Assembly (NCBI GenBank): GCA_964468185.1
Contig: CAYXTR010000021.1
Coordinates: forward strand, 25,486-89,485
Source of the DNA: JANQFV01 sp964468185
GTDB lineage: Bacteria > Planctomycetota > Phycisphaerae > UBA1845 > Fen-1342
Direction: 5' to 3'
Length of the DNA stretch: 64,000 nt
Part shown: one piece after another, positions 28,584-37,922 of the stretch
Numbering within the stretch: the stretch's first letter is position 1
How the letters are laid out: each line of letters starts with the position of its first letter
The notes under the pieces: generated by a model
What the model was told of the DNA's origin: nothing
Database searches by the model: none
Seen by the model: the letters and a program-made list of their open reading frames with translations, nothing else
Position numbers and translations under genes: made by a program

Positions 28584-28676
28584 ATGGGAATTTTCAACTG
28601 GATTCTCGCTTCGCTGCCCGCGCTGCTCGTCGGCGTGCTCGTTGGCTGGTGGCTCAACGACGCCAACATCTTCTAA
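28584..28676 (+). CDS. 30-residue membrane microprotein
   Basis: A short frame encodes 30 residues: M-GIFNWILASLPALLVG with a hydrophobic core through VLVGWWL, ending in NDANIF. It is a single predicted membrane helix with no charged residue until the C-terminal aspartate. GGGAGG lies seven bases before the ATG, far better than chance for so short a frame. It lies alone in a 576-bp gap between two larger genes on the same strand. Single-helix peptides of this size act as toxins, transporter regulators or stress peptides in other bacteria; nothing here tells which. Confidence 0.5.
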   Translation: MGIFNWILASLPALLVGVLVGWWLNDANIF

Positions 28677-28930
28677 GCCAGCAGCGAAGGGCTGGTGCGA
28701 GAGTAGCACTGAGCTCGATTGCGCGCGGCGGCGTTGAGTGGACGCGCGCCCCGGCAACGGTTACTCAAGTGACTCTCGCGCCAGCTCCCACACTTCTTAC
28801 GCACCACACACCTCTCGCACGTCCCAATTCTCATCGCCACACGCAGCTTACATCTGCCACTCGACTGTGACGAAGCGAACCGATACCCTGTGGCCGACCA
28901 CATACGCAGACCCGGCCATTTGGGACACCC

Positions 28931-30793
28931 ATGCACGCACGACATCTCGCTAGCATCGCGTTTTCACTCACGGTTCTCATCACCGCCTGCCACGATCCGC
29001 TTTCGACCATACGCGATCCGGCCCCGTTGCCAGACCGCTGGCGAACCCACGCCGAACGCACCAACTACATCGAAACGGGCCGCTACGCCGAAACCACGCG
29101 CCTCTGTCAACAGTACGCCGACTTCACGCCACACGTCCATTGTTTCTCGCTGGGCCGCAGCCCCGCAGGCCGCGAACTCTGGGCCCTGGCTCTCTCAACC
29201 GAACAGGCCTTCACACCCCGGGCCGCCCGCCAGAGCAGCCGCCCCCTCGTCCTGATTGAAAACGGAATCCACGCTGGCGAGATCGCCGGTAAGGACGCCT
29301 GCTTCGAGCTCCTCCGCGACATGCTCGTCACCCGTACCCGCGCCGACCTGCTCGACCGCATCAACGTGCTCATCCTGCCCATCTTCAACGTCGACGGGCA
29401 CGAGCGGTTCGGCCCCTTCAACCGCGCAAACCAACACGGCCCGCGCGAAATGGGCTGGCGAACCACCGCGCAAAATCTGAATCTCAACCGCGACTTCGCC
29501 AAAGCCGACGCCCCCGAAATGCAGGCCTGGCTGAAACTCTGGACCGCTTGGCAACCAGACCTCTTCATCGACGTCCACACCACGAATGGCGTGGACCATC
29601 GCTACGATGTGTTCTATTCCATCCCCACCGCCCCCGCCTTGCCCACTCCCGCAGCCCGCTGGGTCGACGAAACGCTCTTGCCGCACATCCTGCCCGCCAT
29701 GGCAAAGCACGGACACCACACCCTGCCCTACTCTTTCCCGCGCGACCGAACCGATCTCACCAAAAGCATCAACGCCGCCGTCGGCTTCTCACCTCGCTAC
29801 AGCAATGGCTACGGCACCACCTGCAACCGCCCTTCCATGCTGGTCGAGTTGCATGCCTACAAGTCCTACGCCCGCCGCGTCCGCGCCTGCTACCACCTCC
29901 TCGCCGAGATCCTTAACGCCGTCAACAAAAACCCGCACGCCCTCCGCACTGCTGTAAGAGCCGCGGACGCCGCCTGCGCCAAGTCACATGGCGCCCTGCA
30001 TGACGGCCAGGTTATCCTCGGTATCGAAGCCTCCGAAACAGGTCGTCAGATCGTCTATCACGGCTACTCCGCCCACCGCCGCCCCAGTTCAATCACCGGC
30101 GACGACGTGCTGCAGTACACCCGCGAGCCCATCGACGTCGAAACCACGCTCTACGACCAGCCCGAGGTCCAGACCACCGTGCAGCCCGCCGCCGCATACC
30201 TGATTCCCCCTGCTTGCACTGAGATCATCAAACGCCTCGGTTGGCATGGTATTGACATGTCCACCTTGAATTCGACCAGAACACTCGACGTCGCTTCATA
30301 CCGCTTCGAGAACGTCACGTTTGCCGACCGCAGCTACGAAGGCCATCAGCTACCAAACTACGAGCCCGTACCTATCCGTGAGGAACGCAAGCTCCCGGCC
30401 GGAACCGTCATCGTCCCCACCGATCAGCCACGGGCGCGCCTCATCGCCGCCCTGCTCGAACCCGAAGCCCGCGATTCCTTCATCGCCTGGGGCTTCTGCA
30501 ACAGCATCTTCGAACGCAAAGAGTACGCCGAAGCCCACGTCATGGAGCCGATCGCACGACAGATGCTCGCAGATGATCCCGCACTGCAGGCGGAATTCGA
30601 ACGCCAGCTCGCGGAAGACCCCGACTTCGCCGCCAACCCCGGTGCCCGGCTGGAGTTCTTCTACCGCCGCTCCCCCTACTTCGACGATCGACTGAACGTC
30701 TACCCCATCGCCCGCCTCGACCACCCCCACGAAGTCGAAAGGCTCCTCCAGCACGCCACGCCCAGGCCCCCCGGTAGCGGAGAATGCCCATGA
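28931..30793 (+). CDS. M14-family zinc carboxypeptidase lipoprotein
   Basis: This 620-residue protein has a lipoprotein signal ending LITAC (C20) and an M14 zinc carboxypeptidase domain. The zinc ligands are H114 and E117 in HAGEIAG and H216 in DVHTTNG; the asparagine-arginine pair is in NLNRDF and the catalytic glutamate is E306 in MLVELHAYK. It is probably anchored outside the cytoplasmic membrane and trims peptides there. The C-terminal 250 residues are an accessory region. It overlaps the next lipoprotein gene through ATGA, so the two are translationally coupled. Confidence 0.88.
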   Translation: MHARHLASIAFSLTVLITACHDPLSTIRDPAPLPDRWRTHAERTNYIETGRYAETTRLCQQYADFTPHVHCFSLGRSPAGRELWALALSTEQAFTPRAARQSSRPLVLIENGIHAGEIAGKDACFELLRDMLVTRTRADLLDRINVLILPIFNVDGHERFGPFNRANQHGPREMGWRTTAQNLNLNRDFAKADAPEMQAWLKLWTAWQPDLFIDVHTTNGVDHRYDVFYSIPTAPALPTPAARWVDETLLPHILPAMAKHGHHTLPYSFPRDRTDLTKSINAAVGFSPRYSNGYGTTCNRPSMLVELHAYKSYARRVRACYHLLAEILNAVNKNPHALRTAVRAADAACAKSHGALHDGQVILGIEASETGRQIVYHGYSAHRRPSSITGDDVLQYTREPIDVETTLYDQPEVQTTVQPAAAYLIPPACTEIIKRLGWHGIDMSTLNSTRTLDVASYRFENVTFADRSYEGHQLPNYEPVPIREERKLPAGTVIVPTDQPRARLIAALLEPEARDSFIAWGFCNSIFERKEYAEAHVMEPIARQMLADDPALQAEFERQLAEDPDFAANPGARLEFFYRRSPYFDDRLNVYPIARLDHPHEVERLLQHATPRPPGSGECP

Positions 30794-31158
30794 CACGAGC
30801 CCCCGCACCGCCCAACCTGCCAGCCAGCAGACCAAGACACCGGCGTCTCCGCCGCATGCACTTATCACTGCTCATGCTGCCCGCATTAGCCGCCGGGTGT
30901 ACGCAGATGATCAGCAGCCGCGTCCCCTACTACGAAGACGACCCCTGGCAACCCCGCCCCCCACAGGGCTTTCTGTACCGGGGCACCGGCGTATGGGTGC
31001 TCGAGAACAAGGGCGGCTACGCCCGCGTCCTCACCGGCGACCTCATCCACGGCTGGGTGTGGGCCGACGCCATCGTGCCCATGGACTGGGACGCTGAATC
31101 AGACCGGCCCGAGCAGGAGTACGAGATCATGGAAACCAAGCCGCGCAACCCCTCGTAA
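30790..31158 (+). CDS. Small lipoprotein with SH3-like region
   Basis: This 122-residue protein has a basic start and a signal ending LAAGC, a good lipobox. The mature part contains GTGVWVLENKGGYARV followed by IHGWVWADAI, the pattern of bacterial SH3-like domains that bind peptidoglycan or peptides. The start ATG overlaps the M14 peptidase stop (ATGA); a second ATG at 30856 would leave a shorter, more typical lipoprotein leader. Coupling with the peptidase suggests a shared envelope role. Confidence 0.72.
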   Translation: MTRAPAPPNLPASRPRHRRLRRMHLSLLMLPALAAGCTQMISSRVPYYEDDPWQPRPPQGFLYRGTGVWVLENKGGYARVLTGDLIHGWVWADAIVPMDWDAESDRPEQEYEIMETKPRNPS

Positions 31159-31214
31159 CCGGCGCACAAATTGCGCATTAACCCCCACGCAAGCGTTAAA
31201 TCCGCGCATTTCAA

Positions 31215-31243
31215 TTGACCCGCGCACAACTGTGAAGTAGACT
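31215..31243 (+). promoter_or_regulatory. Promoter of the RRM protein gene
   Basis: TTGACC (31215-31220, five of six) and TAGACT (31238-31243, four of six) are separated by exactly 17 bp. Transcription would begin near 31250, leaving a leader of about 120 bases before the start codon. Confidence 0.55.
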
Positions 31244-31371
31244 TGTTTTGTCCGATCGGAATCGTCCGTGCCTGCCTCGGAATCGAAACTCCCGTCGGAA
31301 AACGTTTTCGGATTTCTGGGCCACGGCCCCGCCGGCGCCGCGGAGTGCGCATCGTGTATGGAGTTAGAGCT

Positions 31372-31698
31372 TTGAAGAGGATCTACGTAGGAAATCTGTC
31401 GTACTCGACGACGGAAGACAGCTTGCAGGCGGCGTTCTCCGAGCATGGCTCGGTGAACAATGTGGCGATTATCAAGGACCGTGAAACGGGGCAGTCCCGC
31501 GGGTTCGGGTTCGTGGAAATGAACGATGACGCTGAGGCCGACGGCGCCATCAATGCCATGAACGGTCAGCAACTTGACGGCCGCACCCTCACCGTCAATG
31601 AGGCACGCCCCCGCGCAACCGGCGGCGGCGGCGGCGGCGGCGGCCGGGGTGGCCGGGGTGGCTACGGTGGCGGCGGTGGCCGCGGAGGCCGTTACTAG
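31372..31698 (+). CDS. RNA-binding protein with RRM domain and glycine-rich tail
   Basis: This 108-residue protein has one RNA recognition motif (about residues 2-78) with RNP2 IYVGNL and RNP1 RGFGFVEM, then a tail of glycine runs and RGG-type triplets. Such proteins in cyanobacteria and planctomycetes are typically cold- or stress-induced RNA chaperones. A TTG start is proposed because GGAG lies eight bases upstream and the domain begins at once (KRIYVGNL); a GTG six codons upstream is the alternative. It has its own promoter, a long leader and a strong 3' hairpin. Confidence 0.9.
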   Translation: MKRIYVGNLSYSTTEDSLQAAFSEHGSVNNVAIIKDRETGQSRGFGFVEMNDDAEADGAINAMNGQQLDGRTLTVNEARPRATGGGGGGGGRGGRGGYGGGGGRGGRY

Positions 31699-31762
31699 CG
31701 GAACAACTTTCTTCGGCAATCGGGACGAAACCCGGATACAATCACGTAACAGCAAAAACCGT

Positions 31763-31800
31763 AAACGTCACGCTTCGACAACCCTCGGAGCGTGACGTTT
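31763..31800 (+). terminator. Hairpin terminator after the RRM gene
   Basis: A perfect 12-bp stem (AAACGTCACGCT at 31763-31774 with AGCGTGACGTTT at 31789-31800) closes a 14-base loop, 64 bases after the stop codon. The T-run is short. Confidence 0.75.
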
Positions 31801-31898
31801 CGCCATATTGGCGACGAAGACAACTCAGTCGCTTCTTCGCTCTTGAAATCGCCGCGGGCGTTTCGCGGCAGCAACACACCTCAGATAATGGTGAACAA

Positions 31899-32165
31899 AT
31901 GTTCAACGTAACGAACGAGGCAACCGAACATATCGCCAACCTCCTCGATAACCTGGACGACGCACCCGACAACGCCGCCGTGCGCGTCGTGGCAAGCGAG
32001 CAAGGTCTCGACCTCGCCGTCGACGTCGCGCGTCCCGACGACCAGGTCTTCGAACACGAGAATAAACCAGTGTTGCTGCTCGATGCGCAACTCGCCGACA
32101 TGCTCGCCGACCGCACCCTCGATATCGAGCAGACCGAAGCTGGCCCGCGCTTGAAGCTCGAATAG
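31899..32165 (+). CDS. HesB/IscA-like protein without cysteines
   Basis: This 88-residue protein resembles the HesB/IscA fold used in iron-sulfur assembly: an N-terminal helix (TNEATEHIANLL), then AVRVVASEQGLDLAVDV, then VLLLDAQLADMLADRTLDI. The family's three metal-binding cysteines are absent and the protein has no cysteine at all, so it cannot carry a cluster in the usual way. It may be a divergent member with another role. There is no strong ribosome site before the ATG. It converges with the DUF4159-type gene 27 bp away. Confidence 0.7.
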   Translation: MFNVTNEATEHIANLLDNLDDAPDNAAVRVVASEQGLDLAVDVARPDDQVFEHENKPVLLLDAQLADMLADRTLDIEQTEAGPRLKLE

Positions 32166-32192
32166 CGGTCGCTCATCACCCGCTGCGCGGCG

Positions 32193-34421
32193 TCAGTGTG
32201 TCAGAGCATACAGGACGATGTTCGCTGCCAATCGGCGAGCATCGTCCTCCACCAGGCCCCAACAGCCATCAAACGCTGGCCCGCTCAGCCCGCAACTCAG
32301 GCTGAACGGGCTGTAAATCACCGCCAACCGCCCATTCAGCACCAACCCCCAAAGCTCCGGCGTGTTGCGCCCCGGCTGCGCCCGCAAGACGTCCGCCGTA
32401 TAGGAAACCGTCGTCACATCAAACCCGGGCTGCCCCGCAAAAATCGCATGATCTGCCGACAAACGCTCGAGCCGCTCCTCCGGGAACATCTCCCGCATTA
32501 GCCGGCGAAAAGACCCCCCAAACGGTTCCGTCCCGCAACACGCATCCGCAATCAACGTCCCTCCCCGCCGCAGATGCTCCCGCAGCGCAACACGTTCTTC
32601 TCCTGACAATTCAAACGCGTAATGACCGGCCATGAACAGAATCGGTGCCGTGCGCAGTTGCTCCTCACGCAGTCGCAACGTCCGATACCGCGTGACCACA
32701 TCAAAGCTGAGTTCATCACGCAAGAACTCCGCCAGCCCCGTCAACGCATACGGAAACGGCCGCCAATCCCCCTCGTAAACAACCTGCCCCAATTGCAACG
32801 CGCCCCGCGCCGGCGGCGCGGACAATGCCGGCGCGTCGGCTTCCAGTGGTACCACCACTGCATCAAGTCGATCCCGCAACGGCCGCCGCCCCACCGCGTA
32901 CGCCGCAATATTGGTCCCGATCTGGAAAGCCCGCTCGCTCAGCACCGGAATATCCCCCTGCTCCCATAAACATGACAGATCCCGTGGACTGTAGATCACC
33001 GCAGTCCGACAACCCAGGTCAATCCCCCACAGCCCATAGGGCCGCACCTTGTGCACCACGCGATAAACGGCATGCTCATCACCCAGCTCACGCAACGGCG
33101 CCTCCGCAAAAACCTCGCGCGCCAACTTCTCGAAACCGGCCCGAAACTCCCTCCGCCCACAACAAGCTTCCGCCAGCAACGTGCCCCCCTGCTCGACAAA
33201 CGCCCGCAGCTTCTCCTTTTCCTGCGGCGAAAACTCAGGAAACACATGCCCATGGAAGTAGAGAATCGGGGCCGCCAGCCAATCCTCGAGCGCCGCCGCC
33301 CGCGGAACCACCTGCCATGCCACCGGCTGACCAAGCTGATCATCAATGAACGCAACCAGATGCGCCACATCATAGCGGTCCGGCTGCCACGCATCGTCAT
33401 CCGACCACTTCAGCTTCTGAATCAGCAGCGACTTGTGCCCCTTCGCCAGAAACAACACCGCGAAGCACGTATTCACCAGACTCCGCTGCCACGCCCCACT
33501 CGCGTCCTGCGTCCGAACCAGGTACTCCGCCCCCGCGCGATACCAGTCATGCGCTCCAAAGTACCGTTGCCCCGACAGAACCCCGCACCGTTCGACCGCG
33601 TAAAGCCAATAGTACGTCTGCTCCCGACGCTGCGGATTGCTCCCCGCCCGAAAATTCTCGCCCAGCCATGCGAGTCCGGCCGCCAACGGCTGATTGACCC
33701 GGTACCGCCCGCAACGCGGCGCCGCCCCATTGGAAAACCCCTTCTCCTGACCGTGCTCGAGCCGATACCCAAGGATCAGCAAGTCGGCAACCCCCGCCGC
33801 AGTCATGCTGCCAAAGCTCCCCCCCCGTGCCTGATACGCCCAACCCCCATCGCTGTTCTGATTCGCCAGCAGCCGCCGCTCCGCCTTCCGCCACACAATC
33901 GGCGGCACGTCCACCCCCACCTGCGCCGCTTCATGCAACCCCAGCAACGCAAACTGTGTGTTCGAATGATCAAACCGATCCCCCCGCTCCGTATAGTTCC
34001 ACAACCCCGAACTGTTTTGCGCCGCCATCAGCCACTTCGCCGCATCGCCAATCTCACGACGATAACGCGCCGCATCCGCCCGCGCCAGAACCATGATCTT
34101 CAGCCCCACCACATACGTCTGCGTATCCGGCAACGACCGCAGGTACTCAATCCCCGGCCGCACCGAACCCGCATCCGGCGACGTCCCGGCCTGCAACAGC
34201 GCCAACGTCGCCAGCGCCGTCGCCCCACCCGGATAATTCCGATCCACCCACCGCCCATTGTCCTGCCGCATGCGTCGAATGAAATGCGTCCCGCGCTGCA
34301 CGGCCCGCCGCACCTCGTCACCTGTCACATCCGCCCGCGCAACAGAGAACCCCTCCAGAGCGGGCACCCCGACGAGCACCAGCATGCCGACGATCAGCGC
34401 ATTCCTTCCACAACGAATCAT
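32193..34421 (-). CDS. Prenyltransferase-toroid protein with two DUF4159-like modules
   Basis: This 742-residue exported protein has an N-terminal signal, then an alpha-toroid region (to about residue 370) with squalene-cyclase/prenyltransferase-like repeats such as NSSGLWNY, NSDGGWAY and DASGAWQR. Two DUF4159-like modules follow, each with a GHxFEFS-type and GGTLxAxxCCG motif and an xxIYSP segment. The toroid likely binds a ligand or partner; no catalytic DxDD motif is evident. Multi-copy DUF4159 proteins occur in planctomycetes near MoxR/DUF58 operons, but none is here. Start at 34421 puts the signal at the N-terminus. It is divergent from prmC by 76 bp. Confidence 0.8.
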   Translation of the reverse strand: MIRCGRNALIVGMLVLVGVPALEGFSVARADVTGDEVRRAVQRGTHFIRRMRQDNGRWVDRNYPGGATALATLALLQAGTSPDAGSVRPGIEYLRSLPDTQTYVVGLKIMVLARADAARYRREIGDAAKWLMAAQNSSGLWNYTERGDRFDHSNTQFALLGLHEAAQVGVDVPPIVWRKAERRLLANQNSDGGWAYQARGGSFGSMTAAGVADLLILGYRLEHGQEKGFSNGAAPRCGRYRVNQPLAAGLAWLGENFRAGSNPQRREQTYYWLYAVERCGVLSGQRYFGAHDWYRAGAEYLVRTQDASGAWQRSLVNTCFAVLFLAKGHKSLLIQKLKWSDDDAWQPDRYDVAHLVAFIDDQLGQPVAWQVVPRAAALEDWLAAPILYFHGHVFPEFSPQEKEKLRAFVEQGGTLLAEACCGRREFRAGFEKLAREVFAEAPLRELGDEHAVYRVVHKVRPYGLWGIDLGCRTAVIYSPRDLSCLWEQGDIPVLSERAFQIGTNIAAYAVGRRPLRDRLDAVVVPLEADAPALSAPPARGALQLGQVVYEGDWRPFPYALTGLAEFLRDELSFDVVTRYRTLRLREEQLRTAPILFMAGHYAFELSGEERVALREHLRRGGTLIADACCGTEPFGGSFRRLMREMFPEERLERLSADHAIFAGQPGFDVTTVSYTADVLRAQPGRNTPELWGLVLNGRLAVIYSPFSLSCGLSGPAFDGCWGLVEDDARRLAANIVLYALTH

Positions 34422-34497
34422 GCCCCGCCAGTATACCGCCGCCACGCCCTCGTCGGGCGGCCTCGTCGCCCCCGACTCGGCGTGATATAGTGCAGTC

Positions 34498-35403
34498 ATG
34501 ACGGCTGGCAAGGATGTGACGACGCCATGGACGGTTGCGCGGCTCCTGAACTGGACGCGCGAGCACCTCGCACAGAAAGGCATCGCATCCCCGCGCCTCT
34601 GCGCCGAAATCCTGCTCGCCAGTGCCATGGGCTGCCAGCGCATCCACCTCTACACCCGCTTTCAGGAGACCCCCGGCGAGAATGTCCTCAGCCGCTTCCG
34701 GGCCGACGTCAAACGAGCCGCCCAGGGCCACCCCGTCGCCCACCTGACCGGACAAAAAGAGTTCTTCTCCCTCCCACTCGAAGTCTCACCCGACGTACTC
34801 ATCCCCCGCCCCGAAACTGAGGTCCTCGTCGAACGCGCCATCGCCCTCGTCCGCAAAGCCCCGCACCAGGACCCCGCCATCCTCGACCTCGGCACCGGCA
34901 GCGGCTGCATCGCCCTCGCCCTCGCCCGCCACCTCCCCGCAGCACGCATCTTCGCCAGCGATATCTCCGACGCCGCGCTCGCGGTCGCCCGCCGCAACGC
35001 CGCCCATCACGGCCTCACCGACCGCATCAACTTCCGCGCCGGCGACTTGCTCGAGCCATGGCAATCCCCGCCAGCCGACGCCAACGCCCAACGATTCGAC
35101 ATCATCGTCAGCAATCCACCCTACGTCGCCGACAACGATCCGCACGTCGCCCCCGACGTCCGCCAATATGAGCCCCACCTCGCCCTCTTCGCCGGCCCCG
35201 ACGGACTCGACATCATTCGCCGCCTCGTCTCCGTCGCACCACAGCATCTCCACCCCGACGGCTCACTCCTCATGGAAATCGGCTACAACCAGGCCACCGC
35301 CGTCCGCGAACTGTTCGACGACCACTGGACCGATCTTGTAACCTATCGCGATGGGGCCGGGCACGAGCGGGTCATCCACGCCCGCCATGCCGCAACCGAG
35401 TAA
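34498..35403 (+). CDS. prmC: Peptide chain release factor glutamine methyltransferase
   Basis: PrmC methylates the GGQ glutamine of release factors RF1 and RF2. The 301-residue product has the helical N-terminal domain and a Rossmann methyltransferase domain with DLGTGSGCIALALA and the catalytic NPPYV motif (SNPPYVADNDP). Length is typical. prmC often adjoins prfA; here it is followed 23 bp later by murA, a common order prfA-prmC-murA in some phyla, with prfA missing. Confidence 0.95.
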   Translation: MTAGKDVTTPWTVARLLNWTREHLAQKGIASPRLCAEILLASAMGCQRIHLYTRFQETPGENVLSRFRADVKRAAQGHPVAHLTGQKEFFSLPLEVSPDVLIPRPETEVLVERAIALVRKAPHQDPAILDLGTGSGCIALALARHLPAARIFASDISDAALAVARRNAAHHGLTDRINFRAGDLLEPWQSPPADANAQRFDIIVSNPPYVADNDPHVAPDVRQYEPHLALFAGPDGLDIIRRLVSVAPQHLHPDGSLLMEIGYNQATAVRELFDDHWTDLVTYRDGAGHERVIHARHAATE

Positions 35404-35426
35404 TTGACAATATGGAAGGAGAAGCC

Positions 35427-36701
<1,275 letters not shown>

Positions 36702-36714
36702 CCTCCCTCCCTGC

Positions 36715-36739
36715 TGTGGCACCGGTTTGTAACCGGTGC
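36715..36739. repeat. Dispersed palindrome family B, copy 1
   Basis: A 9-bp stem with a three-base loop (GCACCGGTT, TGT, AACCGGTGC) preceded by TGTG. The same 25-base unit recurs at 39492-39516 with 21 identical positions. It lies 14 bases after the murA stop and may also act as its terminator. Confidence 0.7.
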
Positions 36740-36857
36740 GCCCGGTGCACCGCGCTTGAGCACCGCAGAATCCGTGGTCCACTCCGTGCTGACACGGCAG
36801 CAGCACACCGCGTTGCGCTTGAAATCGCCCCGAATGTCCACCCCATACACTGTCACT

Positions 36858-37136
36858 TCATGGAGCTCGACCGCGCCGCTGGAAGTAGTCGACCAACAGC
36901 ACCACCATCCCCAGTACGCAACTGCCCTTCCACACAAACAGCCACCACGGCCGCCACCACGCTCCCGTCTGCACTTCGACAATATCACTCACACCAAATG
37001 CGCTGAAGACTGGAACGCTGCACAACAGCCGCTGACGCACGACGCCCGCCTTCAAACCCGCCAGCACCCCACAGATCAAGCCAATCACAATCCACACCCC
37101 CGCCTCGACGTAGTTGCCAACCACGAAGACGTCCAC
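36858..37136 (-). CDS. Small two-helix membrane protein
   Basis: This 92-residue protein has two hydrophobic segments (about residues 10-32 and 62-82) separated by a tryptophan-rich loop (TGAWWRPWW). No family is recognised. A GTG start at 37136 has GGAAGG eight bases upstream; the frame extends further but through sequence crossing a dispersed palindrome. It is opposite in direction to murA and 155 bp downstream of gmhA. The hydrophobicity pattern supports coding. Confidence 0.55.
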   Translation of the reverse strand: MDVFVVGNYVEAGVWIVIGLICGVLAGLKAGVVRQRLLCSVPVFSAFGVSDIVEVQTGAWWRPWWLFVWKGSCVLGMVVLLVDYFQRRGRAP

Positions 37137-37201
37137 GTCGTGATCCTTCCGCACCGGCGCCGTCGGTAGTGTCCAGTCTCGCAGGAATATCCGCTGATCT
37201 G

Positions 37202-37225
37202 GGTGGGGCGGGCGTCCCGCCCGCC
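37202..37225. repeat. Dispersed palindrome family A, copy 1
   Basis: A 7-bp stem GGGCGGG / CCCGCCC around CGT, within a 24-base unit that is identical at 54399-54422. It lies 66 bases before the small membrane protein gene. Confidence 0.7.
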
Positions 37226-37291
37226 ATTCCTTCCACACACCAGCGTGCCCCGTGAAAACGCAGGTGTTGTGAGACAGCACACCGCCGCCGG

Positions 37292-37873
37292 CTACTTCAC
37301 ATCTGTGCGCTGCATCGCCAACCCCTCAACGCGCTCACACACAAAGTGATACGCCAGCACATGCGCTTCCTGAATGCGATCGCTCGACGTATGCGGCGCC
37401 TTGAAGAGGTGCGTACACAATTCTGCCATCGCACCGCCCGACTGCCCCGTAAACCCAACCACCCCCGCCCCGCGCTGCCGCGCCACCTCGATCCCCGCAA
37501 TCACATTCGGCGAGTTCCCACTCGTGCTCAGCGCCCACGCCACATCTCCCGGCTGCACAAACCCCTCGAGCTGCCGCGCGAAGATCCGGTCATAACCCAG
37601 ATCATTTGAAATCGCCGTCATCGTCGAGCTGTCCGTCGTCAGCGCCAGCGCCGGCAACGCCTGCCGATCCGATTTGAACCGCCCCAACAGCTCCGCCGCA
37701 ATATGCTGCGCATCCGCCGCACTCCCCCCATTGCCAAACGTATACACCCGCCGCCCGCTGGTCAGACAATCCCCAATCACCTGCACAATGCGGTCCAGCA
37801 CCTCCCCCTGCTCCACCACCGCCGCCACCACCCCCTGATGTTCCGCAACGACTTCCTGCCAACTCCGCGTCAT
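37292..37873 (-). CDS. gmhA: Sedoheptulose-7-phosphate isomerase
   Basis: GmhA converts sedoheptulose 7-phosphate to heptose 7-phosphate, the first step to ADP-heptose for lipopolysaccharide core. The 193-residue SIS-domain protein has GNGGSAADAQHIAAELLGRFK, the sugar-phosphate motif STSGNSPNV, and the C-terminal IQEAHVLAYHFVCE carrying active-site Glu and His. The ATG has AGGA five bases upstream. It lies 49 bp after hldE on the same strand, so the two form an operon. Confidence 0.93.
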   Translation of the reverse strand: MTRSWQEVVAEHQGVVAAVVEQGEVLDRIVQVIGDCLTSGRRVYTFGNGGSAADAQHIAAELLGRFKSDRQALPALALTTDSSTMTAISNDLGYDRIFARQLEGFVQPGDVAWALSTSGNSPNVIAGIEVARQRGAGVVGFTGQSGGAMAELCTHLFKAPHTSSDRIQEAHVLAYHFVCERVEGLAMQRTDVK

Positions 37874-37922
37874 AGCATCCTGCCCTCGCCGCCGCCGCAG
37901 CGGTACGAACAACACCCGGCCC

